Origin: Haematococcus lacustris
Lineage: Eukaryota > Chlorophyta > Chlorophyceae > Chlamydomonadales > Haematococcaceae
Length of the DNA stretch: 64,000 bases
Assembly: GCA_030144725.1 (NCBI GenBank)
Contig: JASKMD010000014.1
Location: 3,830,101 to 3,894,100 of the forward strand
Direction of reading: 5' to 3'
Shown here: positions 37,492 to 47,657 of the stretch, piece by piece
How the letters are laid out: the number at the start of each line of letters is the position of its first letter
How positions within the stretch are numbered: the first letter of the stretch is position 1
Translations under genes and position numbers: made by a program
Notes under the pieces: generated by a model
The model's input: only the letters and a program-made list of their open reading frames with translations
Databases searched by the model: none
What the model was told of the DNA's origin: nothing

Positions 37492-38812
37492 CTACCGGCG
37501 GCCCCTTAGCACCAGTGCATCTCTAATGCTCTCCCCACGCACCAACTCAGGCCGCCGCCCATGCACCTCATCTACATCTATCTGTTCCATGGCGGCCTCA
37601 TCCTCAGCAAGACGAAACTCATAGTCACGCCACGCCTCTTCCACCACCTCTGGAGGCACTTGCTCCCCAGCATCAATGCACAGGTTCATCAAAATGCAGC
37701 ACGCCATGAACACCTTGACACTCGTGTCGATCTGTGTGCTCATGCCCTTGCAGCAATGAAACTTATGCTTCAGCCACCCCCAGAAATGTTCAATTTTTAT
37801 GCGGGCCTGCTTGTGCATGTCCATGAAAATGGCACGCTCAGGGGCAGCAGCAGCAACTGTGTTCTTGAAGGCAGGCAACACATGCTCACGGCACGGGTAT
37901 GCTGAGTCTGCAACAATGAGGCGTGGCACTGACACACCACCTATCATCTGTGGGTTCTGGGACAGGGCCTGGGCGAGTGGGCTACCAGGAGTGGATAGCT
38001 CTTCACCTATTGAAGAGTCAGCAAACACGGACGCATCACGCGCTCGCCCAGCATGTCCAACTGTCAGGTCCATCAACTTGCCCAGATGATTGACTACGCC
38101 TTGCGCCTGAATGGCATGGAACTTCTTGTGGCAATAGTAAGCATCCCCCCCATTGTCAGGCAGCTCAATGCGCAAATATGTGCCATCAATAGCACCCACT
38201 ACTTGCACAAGTCCACTCAGCTCTTGGAAGCCCAACACATTGGCCTGCCACTCTGCTTCATTGGCAGGCATGGCTATGACGTGTGACAAGCGTTCCCATA
38301 TTGCTGTGGCAACATTGACTACACACCGGCAGACTGAAGTGGTACTGCACCCCAAGGCATTGCCCACTTGAGTGAAGCTCCCGCCATGAGCCATGTAGTT
38401 CAGAGCAATTGCTAGCTGTTCATGCTGGGTGAGGAAGTCCTTGCGTTGACAGTTGCGTACCAACAGGGGATGGTCACAGACTGCTCTAAAGATAAGGTTG
38501 TATACGGCTCTGCATGCAAGCAGATAAGCACATCCCGTTCAGCATCCAATCATATCTCAGTATTGCATCCTCTATAGGGAAGCGCGTCATGTGAGAGCCA
38601 TGCATGCTAAGGTTGGCAAAGCTTGCGCAATCACCACCTGGGGAGGTGGAAGTTCTTCTTGAAAGCCTGCTCGCCATCCCAGCCTGCCACGTTGTGAATA
38701 TTGGGGTAGAATGTCTTGTGCCCTCCGTTTGGAACCACTCCACAATCAAGACGATGACCCGGGCTATCTGCTGCCTCCACCGCCGACGTGCAGCCTGGCG
38801 TCGTGCGTCCAT
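37492..38812 (-). CDS. PIF/Harbinger DDE transposase (DDE_Tnp_4 type)
   Basis: The main exon (37492 to about 38480) encodes a helix-turn-helix-like segment (GSFTQVGNALGCSTTSVCRC) and the catalytic core. Counting from 38463 as residue 1: Asp93 in VVGAIDGTYLRIELP, then YYCHKKFHAIQAQG and GRARDASVF, Asp186 in LIVADSAYPCREH and Glu225 in ARIKIEHFWGWLKHKF. This is the canonical DDE_Tnp_4 spacing. No ATG fits; the frame continues upstream as AVCDHPLLVRNCQRKD, so it is spliced to an upstream exon (MTRFPIEDAILRYDWMLNGM at 38520-38595, and further N-terminal blocks to 38812). Relative to element 2, the N-terminal region lacks 126 bp (42 codons) flanked by TTGT repeats. The core appears intact. Confidence 0.85.
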
Positions 38813-39001
38813 TTGTAAAGGTAGGCGTGTGGTGGATAGCGGAGCTGCCCTTAGCTGCGGCTGCGGGGCTGCGGGATGGGCAGGCTCTTGGCAACCACCT
38901 TAACGACCGGGCTCTTTCCATTGGAAACGGGGTCGCCGGAGCACCCAAAAAGTGAGATCTAGCTCTGGCTCCGGCTCCGACCCATTGGAAACGGGGTCAC
39001 T

Positions 39002-39061
39002 GTTACAGGGGGACCTTCCAACCGCCCAACCGCATCCCGCCCGCTGTACTGCGCCACCTCT
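39002..39061. repeat. 60-bp island of host repeat between two transposons
   Basis: The sequence from GTTACAGGGGGACC through GCGCCACCTCT matches the inverse of about 46415-46475. It separates the two Harbinger-like insertions and carries the TCT (39059-39061) duplicated by the second. Confidence 0.85.
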
Positions 39062-39256
39062 CACCCCGTTTCCAATGAAAGAGCCGGAGCCGGAGCCAGA
39101 GCCGGAGCCAGAGCCCGAGCAAAGAGCCAGAGCCGGAGCCGGAGCACTCAAAGAGCCCAGAAATGGCTCTAACCGCCGGCCAACCGTCGGCTCTGCTGAC
39201 CCCCGTTTCCAATGAAAGTGCCAAGAGCCGGAGCCAGGAGCCAGATTTGCTCCTAG

Positions 39257-40309
39257 ATGCGCTCTTGGGAGCCCCATGCAGCCCCTTCGAGCTCTGCGGC
39301 TCGAGGGCCACGGAGCTCGGAGCCGGAGCCGGAGCCCAAAAATAATTTTCTTGGCTCGCAGGAGGGCTCCCAGGAGGAGTCGAGGGTGCCGTGGGACGAC
39401 CAGCAAGATGCGTTGTTTGCGGAGCTGTACGCGCAGACGTTTGCCCAGGTCCAGGGCAAGACCAACGGGGACAAAATGGGCGAGATGCTGTCTGCATCCG
39501 TAAACGAGAACTCAGCGCGCCTAGGAGGCCGCAAGATGACGGCAGCCCAGGCCCTTAACAGGGCCGCCTATGCCAAAGCTGGTTGCGCAGCCGTCTGGAA
39601 GTGGAACGAAAGGCGCACAGGCAAGGAACTAGCACAACAAAGCAGCAAAACATGTTGGAAGAGTTGCAAGCAGCTAACAGCAAGAGCAGAGGCAGCGGCA
39701 TTTGTCAAGGATCGGCTGGATAGGCTTGACAAGGAGCTGGAGCTCGCCTATGCAAGGCAGAAGGAGTTGCGTGAGCGTGCTGCAGCCATAGCAGCTCCAC
39801 GTCCGCTCACCTCCCCCAGCCGCCTGCAGCACAGGGTCAGCGGGGATGCACGCAAACGCCCACCACAAGCTGCAGCAAGCATTGGCGTTCGTCGCGCACC
39901 ACCAACGAGCAAAGCCAAGCAACAGGTGCAGCAGCACCCCCTGGCTGACGTTGGTGGGGTGCACGTGCTTGGTGGGGCAGCTGGGTTACAGCTGGGTTAC
40001 AGGGGTTACAGCTGGGTTACAGGGGTTACAGGGTTACAGGGGTTACAGGGTTACAGGGTTACAGGGTTACAGGGGTTACAGGGGTTACAGGGTTACAGGG
40101 CTGGGCTGCAGCCTGGTGGGATGCAGGTGCCTAGTGGGTTGCAGGGGGTGCTGCCTGGTGGGGTGCTGGGCGTGGGTCTTTCCCCTTGGGTCAATGGGGC
40201 CGCCGTCGTCACTACAGGAGCAGCAGCAGTGAGCCCGTTAGCTCCCATCACCCCTCATGGCACGCAGGCCACAGGTCACAGTTATGTCAGCATGATGTTG
40301 GGTCTCTGA
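39257..40309 (+). CDS. Second Harbinger-type protein, element 2, with coiled coil and repeat tail
   Basis: ATG at 39257. It shares the VPWDDQQDALFAELYAQTFA and AVWKWNERRTGKELAQ core with element 1, then continues into a charged helical segment (FVKDRLDRLDKELELAYARQ KELRERAAAIA), a probable coiled coil. A basic Pro/Ala region follows, then a Gly/Tyr-rich stretch encoded by a (GGGTTACA)n minisatellite at 39978-40100, and the end LSPWVNGAAVVTTGAAAVSP. The probable role is as DNA-binding partner of the transposase. The repeat tail makes the true 3' end uncertain, and splicing may remove it. Confidence 0.5.
   Translation: MRSWEPHAAPSSSAARGPRSSEPEPEPKNNFLGSQEGSQEESRVPWDDQQDALFAELYAQTFAQVQGKTNGDKMGEMLSASVNENSARLGGRKMTAAQALNRAAYAKAGCAAVWKWNERRTGKELAQQSSKTCWKSCKQLTARAEAAAFVKDRLDRLDKELELAYARQKELRERAAAIAAPRPLTSPSRLQHRVSGDARKRPPQAAASIGVRRAPPTSKAKQQVQQHPLADVGGVHVLGGAAGLQLGYRGYSWVTGVTGLQGLQGYRVTGLQGLQGLQGYRAGLQPGGMQVPSGLQGVLPGGVLGVGLSPWVNGAAVVTTGAAAVSPLAPITPHGTQATGHSYVSMMLGL
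39978..40100. repeat. (GGGGTTACA/GGGTTACA)n minisatellite
   Basis: About 15 units of GGGTTACA or GGGGTTACA, some with AGCT inserted, within transposon 2. Element 1 lacks it. Confidence 0.9.
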
Positions 40310-40439
40310 AGCTCGACAGTTGGGTTACATAATGCCTCATTGTGTAGGTAACCCACTGTGTACACCCTGTGACCAACGGTGTAAGCAAGTCCCATGTTTA
40401 AGTCCCACTCCTTGGACCACCCAAGCCTACCGGCGGCCC

Positions 40440-40830
40440 CTTAGCACCAGTGCATCTCTTCTTGAAAGCCTGCTCGCCATCCCAGCCTGCCACGTTGTGA
40501 ATATTGGGGTAGAATGTCTTGTAGTCCCTGGGCACTTTCCAGTACTCGCTAAGACGGTTATAGCGCCTGCGCACAGCGCAAGGTTCCGACATCATAGCAA
40601 GCCAGGCATCGGACATGTCCCCAAACATCGGCCATGCCCTTGCCTTGTGCCCTCCGTTTGGAACCACTCCACAATCAAGACGATGACCCGGGCTATCTGC
40701 TGCCTCCACCGCCGACGTGCAGCCTGGCGTCGTGCGTCCATTTGTAAAGGTAGGCGTGTGGTGGATAGCGGAGCTGCCCTTAGCTGCGGCTGCGGGGCTG
40801 CGGGATGGGCAGGCTCTTGGCAACCACCTT
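40440..40830 (-). pseudogene. Transposase N-terminal exon remnant, element 2
   Basis: Minus-strand reading gives MFGDMSDAWLAMMSEPCAVR, then YNRLSEYWKVPRDYKTFYPN and IHNVAGWDGEQAFKK, before running into the deletion junction near 40458. The last segment is also present in element 1 (NIHNVAGWDGEQAFKKNF). It is the N-terminal part of the PIF/Harbinger transposase with the DDE exon lost. Confidence 0.6.
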
Positions 40831-40975
40831 AACGACCGGGCTCTTTCCATTGGAAACGGGGTCGCCGGAGCACCCAAAAAGTGAGATCTAGCTCTGGCTC
40901 TGGCTCCGGCTCCGACCCATTGGAAACGGGGTCTCTCTGGGCACCTTTGCGTACCTGTGCGCTCGCATTGCACGC

Positions 40976-41167
40976 GTGCTAAGAATGCTTACAATGCTAT
41001 TGCTAGGTTGTGCAGCGTGGGCCGCAGCGCTGGCAGCATCCATTGCCACCACGCTGGATGCGACAAGCCCAGCCACCACAGCAGAAACATCAGCAGGAAC
41101 AGCAGCTGGTGAGCAGCCCGTAACCGCAGATGGAGTGCAGAGCGCAGATACTATGCGCAGAACCTGA
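40976..41167 (+). pseudogene. Truncated copy of the hypothetical gene at 45.6-46.4 kb
   Basis: MLRMLTMLLLGCAAWAAALA and the following ETSAGTAAGEQPVTADG match the N-terminal 53 residues of the minus-strand frame at 45647-46375, then diverge and stop. It is the continuation of the host repeat after transposon 2. Confidence 0.7.
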
Positions 41168-41720
41168 GCCTGCAACCCAGCACTTCGAACATCAAGCCTC
41201 GCACCCCGCACCTCGCATCTCGGCCCTCGCATGGCACTTCGCATGGCACCTCGCATCTCGCACCTGGTGCTCTGCAGGACAGTAGTGCAGCCAAGGGAAG
41301 CAGCTAGGCAGCGCAGCAAGGAGTAGCAAAGAGCAGCAAGGAGCAGCGAGGAGCACTTGGAAGCGGCATAAGAGCGGCACATGAGCCCGCACCCTTCCCA
41401 ACCACTCCACCACCACCCTCGACCCACATCCACCCCAGTATCCCTCGCACACACCCCACCCTGCAGATAGTGAGTGGCTCGCTTTTGCAGTTGTGTGGTT
41501 AAGATTGCCTAGCCTGACCACATGCATGAACTTCTTTGCTGCAGGGTTTCATGGTCACAACCATCCTCTTTCCCACAACCACCACACTCACCTTCGCTCT
41601 CGCCCTCTTCCGCCACAATGCAACACCCTCTACCTATCTTGCAGCCTGGAGCAAGCCCTCCCACCCTTCCCCCAAGCACCACCACACTCACCACCACCAC
41701 CAACTCCCAAGCCCCTCCCC
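41168..41720. other. No gene seen
   Basis: CTCGCA-rich tandem phrases (41195-41265), then AGCAGCGAGGAGC-rich sequence, then C-rich sequence leading into arrays. No convincing coding segment. Confidence 0.4.
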
Positions 41721-42034
41721 TCCCCAGACCCTCCCCTCCCCAGACCCTCCCCTCCCCAGACCCTCCCCTCCCCAGACCCTCCCCTCCCCAGACCCTCCCC
41801 TCCCCAGACCCTCCCCTCCCCAGACCCTCCCTCCCCTCCCCTCCCCTCCCCTCCCCTCCCCTCCCCTCCCCTCCCCTCCCCTCCCCTCCCCTCCCCTCCC
41901 CTCCCCTCCCCTCCCCTCCCCTCCCCTCCCCTCCCCTCCCCTCCCCTCCCCTCCCCTCCCCTCCCCTCCCCTCCCCTCCCCTCCCCTCCCCTCCCCTCCC
42001 CTCCCCTCCCCTCCCCTCCCCTCCCCTCCCCTCT
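41721..42034. repeat. CCCTCCCCTCCCCAGA and (CCCCT)n arrays
   Basis: First about nine 15-bp units of CCCTCCCCTCCCCAGA type (41721-41830), then a near-perfect CCCCT pentanucleotide array to 42034. It generates PSPPL and GEGRG pseudo-frames on both strands. Confidence 0.95.
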
Positions 42035-43560
42035 TGAGCACTTGCGTTGAGCAAGTGTGCACCACAGCAGCCTCCCTCCCCCCGCGGCCCTAAGCCATCT
42101 CCATGAGCAGCAACTAAGAGCAGATGCAAAAGCAGCAAGTAGGAGGCGCTTGGAGTGGCAGCCAGAACTTTCGGTGAGTGCACATGCTGTTAGGGTGTCA
42201 GCCCAGCCTGCCAAACTCTGGTCATGCATGTCCTGCCATGGGCTTGGTGGTTGCAAGCATGTCATGCATGTCCTTATTCATCTGCTTGCTGGCTGATGTT
42301 TGCTTGCAGTTGTCGATAGCTGGGGCATGACAAGAGTAGCATGGCTTGGTGATTGCAAGCAAGGCGGTAGCGGCATAGAGCAGCAAGCAACAAGGAGCCA
42401 GCAAGGACCGTACCCTCCCCGTACCCCGTACCCTCCCCCATCCCACCACCACCACTTCCGAGTATGCCACCCACCTACCCTCCTCCCCTCTCCTCTCCCC
42501 CACCACGCACCTAGCAGCCTATGGAGTAGCAGCCTGAGCTAGTAGCATAGAGCAGACAGCATGGAGCGGGCAGCATGGAGCGGGTGGTGCTGCCAGTGGT
42601 AATGGTGCTGCTGCTAGTGCTGCTGCTGTTGTTGCTGCTGCTGCTTGAGCTGCTGAGCAGCCTAGTATCAACCAACCCAGTTTGGGGACATGGGGCAGGG
42701 GGAGCAAGTCACCTACTTCCCCCCCTCCCCTCACCCTCACCCCACAGCACACGCTGCAGCCCCTTCCCCTACCCCACCCAGCAGCCCTTGGCGTACCAGC
42801 TTGGAGCAACAGGGATAGGTGCACGTAGCAGCAAGCTCTGCTGCTTATGGAGCATGGCCGGCTGCTTGTCTGGCTGCGGCACATGATTGTTGTGTGCAAG
42901 GAGGCATGCGGTGAGCCTGAGCCGCATGGTGAGGCTGAGTCAGGGCAGCTGCAGCAGTCAGGGCGGTTGTTCAATATCAAACAACACATGCAGCAGTACC
43001 AAGACATGTTAATCAAGGCTGAGGGCATGCACATGAGCTAGGAGGGCAGGGGCATGTGCACAACTTACCACTTGTAACACCCTTGTAATCCCTGCTAACA
43101 TGGTGGTCATGTGATGCTATCCAACCAACCGCTTATGTAATTCATAACCGTTGAGAGCTGACCTAACTAGACTACCAGAGCCACCTGGTCCCAACCTATG
43201 CATACCATGCATGTCACCAGCCGCGGTTGGAATAGTAGCTCTTTGTTGAAGCCCAGGCCAAATAGCCTAGCCAAATAGGAAGGGCCGCGCCTAAGCCTAG
43301 ACTTTCCAGCCTAAACACTGCTAGCACCGCCCTGCCTCATGGCCAACACAACAGCTGTGGTACACTCTGATGTAAGCCAACACAGTTGGTGTGGCCAACA
43401 CTCTGATGTCAGCCAACACAACTACCGTAGTGACTGTGGCACACTGTGACACCACCCCGCCATACCACTAGCTCATTGCGCACCTACATACCTCGGCTAT
43501 CACTCCCTGCAGCCATAAGGCAGGCCTGGCAGTGATCCACACCCAATGTGTCACAGGGTA
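42035..43560. other. Unique and AGCAGC-rich sequence, doubtful small genes
   Basis: Contains a plus-strand frame at 42847-43041 (MEHGRLLVWLRHMIVVCKEA ... NIKQHMQQYQDMLIKAEGMH) with a probable AG boundary before it. It may be an exon; no family was recognised. 43040-43560 has no good frame but contains two ACACTCTGATGT-AGCCAACACA phrases. Confidence 0.3.
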
Positions 43561-44090
43561 TGTAGCAGGTGGCTACCACGTTTGCAGCATTAGCGCATCA
43601 CCGCGTGGTGGTGGTGTCCATACAAGGGGCATGTGGCGCACCACACCCTACCATATGGCTGGATGTGGTGAGCCTCCACTACAGGTACCGTCCGTAGTCC
43701 AACTGGCTGTGGCACATTGGGCGTGGATCACTGCCAGGCCTGCACTTGCTAAGCATGACCGTGATGCATACATGCAAAGGGGGTATGTAGCAGGTTGCTA
43801 CCATGTTTGCAGCATTAGCGCATCACCGCGTGGTGGTGGTGTCCATACAAGGGGCATGTGGCAAACCACACCCTAGCATGTGGCTAGATCTGGTGAGCCT
43901 CCACTATATGTACCATCCGTGGTCCAGCTAGCTGTGACACATTGGGTGTGTATCACTGCCAGGCTTGCACTTGCTTGGCATGACCGTGATGCATACATGC
44001 AAAGGGGGTTTGTAGCAGGTGGCTACCACGTTTGCAGCATTAGCGCATCACCGCATGGTGGTGTTGTCCATACAAGGGGCGTAGGTATCA
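43561..44090. repeat. 225-bp tandem satellite, about 2.4 copies
   Basis: TGTAGCAGG starts at 43561, 43786 and 44011, exactly 225 bp apart (75 codons). The copies differ by scattered substitutions. One plus-strand frame (VAGGYHVCSISASPRGGGVH ... ARPALAKHDRDAYMQRG) stays open through most of it, with a single TAG near 43874. Confidence 0.93.
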
Positions 44091-44284
44091 TATGAGAAGA
44101 GGATACACGGCTAATGACCACCACCGTTTTCGTCATTACATCTTGACCATTCACAGCTTACAAATCAAGTTGTGTGGCATAGAACTGAACGGAAGCTCAG
44201 GACAGTTTTTTGAAAGCTTTTGTACCATGCAACATACTTCTCAGATGGGCTCAAAGTTGATGCTGATTGCTAGACTGCTGATAC

Positions 44285-45500
44285 ATGACTGCACTGCCAC
44301 ACACCTACAGCCTGTTGTTGCTGTCCATGCACTACAGCCTGCTGCTCTTGCTGCTGCTCATGTGCCGCAACACACCTACAGCCTGCTGCTCTTGCTGCTG
44401 CTCATGCACCGCAACACACCTACATCCTGCTGCTGCTGCTGCTCATGCACTGCAACACATGCATTGCAGCCTGTTGTTGCTGCTCATGCACTGAAGCACA
44501 CCTGCAGCCTGCTGCTACCTGCACTGCCACACACCTACAGCTTGCTGCTGCTGCTGCCCATGCACTGCTGCTCATGCACTACAGCATGCTGCTGTTGCTG
44601 CTCATGCACTAAAACACATGCACTGCAGCATGCTGCTACCTGCAGCCTGCTGCTACCTGCAGCCTGCTGCTACCTGCAGCCTGCTGCTACCTGCAGCCTG
44701 CACTGCCACACACCTCCAGCCTGCTGCTGCTGCCCATCCACTGCTGCAGCTGTCCTTGCACTGCTGCTCATGCACTACAACCTGCTGCTGCTGCTGCTGC
44801 TCGTGCACTACATCACATGCACTGCTGCCTGCTGCTGCTGCTGCTCCTGCACTGCAGCACACCTGCAGCCTGCTGCTACCTGTAGCCTGCTGCTATCTGC
44901 ACTGCTACACACCTACAGCCTGCTGCTGCTGCTGTCCTTGCACTGCTGCTCATACACTACAGCCTGCTGCTGCTGCTGCTCATGCACTGTAACACATGCA
45001 CAGCAGCCGGCAGGGCAGGGCAGGGCAAGGCAGGACTGGGAGGGGGTGGGGCAGGGCTGGGCAGGGCAGGGAGGGGCATCGCAAGACTGGGAAGGGGTTG
45101 GGCAGGGCTTGGAGGGGGTGGGGTAGGGCTGGGCAGGGAGGGGAGGGGAGGGGCAAAGCAAGGCTGGGAGGGGGTGGGGCAGGGCTGGGAGGGGGTGGGG
45201 CAGGGCTGGGAGGAGGTGGGGCAGGGCTGGGCAGGGAGGGGAGGGGCAACGCAAGGCTGGGAGGGGGTGGGGAAGGGCTGGGAGGGGGTGGAACAGGGCT
45301 GGGCAGGGAGGGGAGGGGCAACGCAAGGCTGGGAGGGGGTGGGGCAGGGCTGGGCTGAGGCGGCGAGGGGCAACGCAAGGATGGGATGGGGCAGGGCTGG
45401 GGTGGGGTGGGGTGGGGCAGGGCTGAAAGGGGGTGGGGTGGGGCAGGGCCGGGCAGGGAGGGGAGGGGCAATGCAAGGCTGGGAGGGGTGGGGCAGGGCT
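44285..45500. repeat. CTGCTG-rich and GGGCAGGG-rich low-complexity tracts
   Basis: 44285-44998 repeats ACACACCTACAGCCTGCTGC and CATGCACTGC phrases with CTG runs. 45005-45500 repeats units of about 45-60 bp built on GGCTGGGAGGGGGTGGGGCA and GGGGCAACGCAAG. No credible gene. Confidence 0.85.
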
Positions 45501-45646
45501 GGGTATCGAACCATGAACATTAGCACATGTCGGAGGGCAGCGTTACCTGCCATGGAGACACCTCCACCAAACAAGGAGAAGTAGTGCCGCATGAGACCGA
45601 CGTCATACCAAGTATGAACCTGGATTCGACTGCTAGGCCAACACTG

Positions 45647-46375
45647 CTACACTCCTTGCAGCCAGTCCAAACTGTTAGCGAAAAGCAATGATGAACATCG
45701 ATGTACTCTATCCTCATGTCTCTCCACTTGCTGCAATGGTGACGGTCCCAGCTTGCTGCATGCTGCATGCTGTCTCCAGCTTGCTGCATGCCGTGCTGCA
45801 TGCTGCTCCCAAGCTAAGTCAAGTTGCTCCTGCATGGCAGCCTGTAGGGCTGCTCTCTTGCTTGTGAGAAGCTGCTCATGTGCAGGAGCTGAGGCGACAT
45901 AGTCAAACTGACGCTGTGTCTCATTCTGACGGGCTGCAGCGTCAGAACGCTCCTTGTGGATAGCCCACTTGACCCAAGACGGCCCAGGCTTCTGTTGGGG
46001 CTGGGGCTGGTCATCGAATGCATGCATATCAGGCATGTCTAGCTCAGCTGCTCCAGGTGCCCGCTGCCCCCATCCCGCGACCCGTTGCCCAACACGCCCA
46101 GCACGCTTCTTGGCAGGTCGGGGCTGCTCTTGTGCTGACGGTGGTTTGGATGCTTTCAAATGCTGTCCGCCCTTCATTTTCAGGCCCAGATGAGCCATCG
46201 CCGCAGCGGGCTGAATTCCATCAGCGGTTACGGGCTGCTCGCCAGCTGCTGTTCCTGCTGATGTTTCTGCTGTGGTGGCTGGTCTTGTCGCATCTAGCGT
46301 GGTGCCAATGGATGCTGCCAGCGCTGCGGCCCACGCTGCACAACCTAGCAATAGCACTGTGATCATTCCCAGCAC
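45647..46375 (-). CDS. Hypothetical protein with hydrophobic N-terminus, part of the host repeat
   Basis: ATG at 46375. The first 24 residues (MLGMITVLLLGCAAWAAALA) look like a signal peptide or membrane anchor. Next come a Thr/Ala-rich stretch, a basic Pro-rich region (RPAKKRAGRVGQRVAG) and a helical segment (PSWVKWAIHKERSDAAARQN, later AHEQLLTSKRAALQAAMQEQ LDLAWEQHAA). No family recognised. A truncated inverted copy is at 40976-41167. The upstream inverse sequence to 46650 is the empty version of the site occupied by the two Harbinger-like elements. It could be a gene of an unrecognised repeat element. Confidence 0.4.
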   Translation of the reverse strand: MLGMITVLLLGCAAWAAALAASIGTTLDATRPATTAETSAGTAAGEQPVTADGIQPAAAMAHLGLKMKGGQHLKASKPPSAQEQPRPAKKRAGRVGQRVAGWGQRAPGAAELDMPDMHAFDDQPQPQQKPGPSWVKWAIHKERSDAAARQNETQRQFDYVASAPAHEQLLTSKRAALQAAMQEQLDLAWEQHAARHAASWRQHAACSKLGPSPLQQVERHEDRVHRCSSLLFANSLDWLQGV

Positions 46376-46650
46376 GCGTGCAATGCGAGCGCACAGGTAC
46401 GCAAAGGTGCCCAGAGAGGTGGCGCAGTACAGCGGGCGGGATGCGGTTGGGCGGTTGGAAGGTCCCCCTGTAACAGTATAGTGGCCTCCCCCCCACAGGG
46501 GGAGGTCCTCATGGGAGACCTGATTGGGCCGCGAGGTATGGGCTAGATGTGGCTGCCGAGTATGTGGCTGCGAGTATGTGGCTGCGAGTATGGGCTAGAT
46601 GTGGCTGCGAGTATGGGTAACCTCGTGCGATGCCATCTGTGGACCAGCTG
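46376..46650. repeat. Uninterrupted (empty-site) copy of the host repeat
   Basis: In inverse orientation this matches 36035-36123, then 39002-39061, then 40937-41000 as one continuous sequence without the Harbinger-like insertions. Beyond it, 46530-46740 has GGCTGCGAGTATG tandem phrases. Confidence 0.85.
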
Positions 46651-46835
46651 TTTGGCCGCGAGGTTGATTGCCGAGTATGTGGCTGCGAGTATGGGCTAGA
46701 TGCGGCTGCGAGTATGGGTAACCTCGTGCGATGCCATCGCAGCAATACCGGCTACACGATGCTGCGACTAAGTGTTGGACGGATGCCTTGAATGCAAGTG
46801 AGATGTTCAGCATTTTTCTAAGTGCTTAAAGGCTA

Positions 46836-47462
46836 CAGTACTGTAAGTGGTCTCTCGAGGTACCTCGAGGTACCTCGAGGTACTGTAGATGTCTACAGTA
46901 CTGTAGATGTCTACAGTACTGTAGGTACCTACAGTACTGTAAATGATCTCTCGAGGTACCTCGAGGTACCTCGGGGTACTGTAGATGTCTACAGTACTGT
47001 AGATGTCTACAGTACTGTAGATGTTTACAGTACTGTAGGTACCTACAGTACTGTAAATGGTCTCTCGAGGTACCTCGAGGTACCTACAGTACTGTAGATG
47101 TCTACAGTACTGTAGGTACCTACAGTACTGTAAATGGTCTCTCGAGGTACCTCGAGGTACCTACAGTACTGTAGATGTCTACAGTACTGTAGATGTCTAT
47201 AGTACTGTAGATGTCAACAGTACTGTAGGTACCTACAGTACTGTAAATGGTCTCTCGAGGTACCTCGAGGTACCTACAGTACTGTAGATGTCTACAGTAC
47301 TGTAGATGTCTACAGTACTGTTAGTGGTCTCTCGAGGTACCTCGACAGTACTGTAGACACCTACAGTACTGTAGGTACCTACAGTACTGTAGATGTCTAC
47401 AGTACTGTTCGTGTACTCGCGAGGTACCCGGACAGTACTGTAGATACCTACAGTACTGTAGC
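46836..47462. repeat. Compound palindrome array (CTACAGTACTGTAG and CTCGAGGTACCTCGAG)
   Basis: Blocks of the palindrome CTACAGTACTGTAG with GTAC-centred spacers alternate with TCTCTCGAGGTACCTCGAGG units, giving a higher-order repeat of about 115-125 bp present five to six times. Both motifs are perfect palindromes and recur in GTAC-centred form. Confidence 0.95.
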
Positions 47463-47596
47463 ATGGCCGTATCTCACCAACCGCGCAAAATCACGAATTT
47501 TAGTTTCAACCCCCAATCTTACAATGCCTTTATTTGACTATGTACCAAGTCCGAGGCTCCGAATCTCAAAAATGCTGTTACTAATTTGCCTGAGTG
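47463..47596 (-). mobile_element. Element D: right end of a CACTC-type transposon
   Basis: The inverse complement starts CACTCAGGCAAATTAGTAAC, resembling the termini of A, B and C (CACTC then AATTA). The palindrome array directly inside it would be its subterminal satellite. I could not find the left end; the element may be truncated. The dinucleotide after the end is AC. Confidence 0.5.
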
Positions 47597-47657
47597 ACCA
47601 GACGGTGCTGGCCCCTCCGTTCCGCCCCCCAACGCCGCTCAACGCCGCTCAACCCGT

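Larger units (their letters stand above)
36124..38998. mobile_element. PIF/Harbinger-like transposon 1 (autonomous-type)
   Basis: Perfect 16-bp terminal inverted repeats (GACCCCGTTTCCAATG... and ...CATTGGAAACGGGGTC), with a 3-bp target duplication ACT at 36121-36123 and 38999-39001. Excising 36124-39001 recreates ATACTGTTACAGG, which is the uninterrupted sequence in the inverted copy at about 46475. Inside the ends lie GGAGCC-rich subterminal repeats and an internal extra copy of the terminus (about 36259). It encodes a DDE_Tnp_4-type transposase (minus) and a second protein (plus), the usual two-gene plan of PIF/Harbinger. Confidence 0.88.
39062..40933. mobile_element. PIF/Harbinger-like transposon 2 (non-autonomous)
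   Basis: Same termini as element 1 (CACCCCGTTTCCAATG on the left, with a first-base change, and ...CATTGGAAACGGGGTC on the right). The 3-bp target duplication TCT lies at 39059-39061 and 40934-40936. Removing it restores CCACCTCTCTGGGCACC as in the inverted empty copy at about 46410. It keeps the second gene and the N-terminal transposase exon but lacks the catalytic exon (junction near 40458, corresponding to element 1 positions 37512 to about 38650). It therefore depends on a transposase supplied in trans. Confidence 0.88.

Noticed and set aside
44285..45126. Cys/Leu/His-rich protein of about 340 residues
   Set aside because: It derives from CTG-rich tandem phrases; no conserved domain, and overlapping frames are equally open.
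35558..46650. One giant transposon bounded by the inverted repeats at 36 and 46.5 kb
   Set aside because: The arms match only after removing two Harbinger-like insertions. They are not terminated by a defined end or flanked by a target duplication, and the loop holds no transposition gene. A dispersed host repeat in two orientations explains it better.
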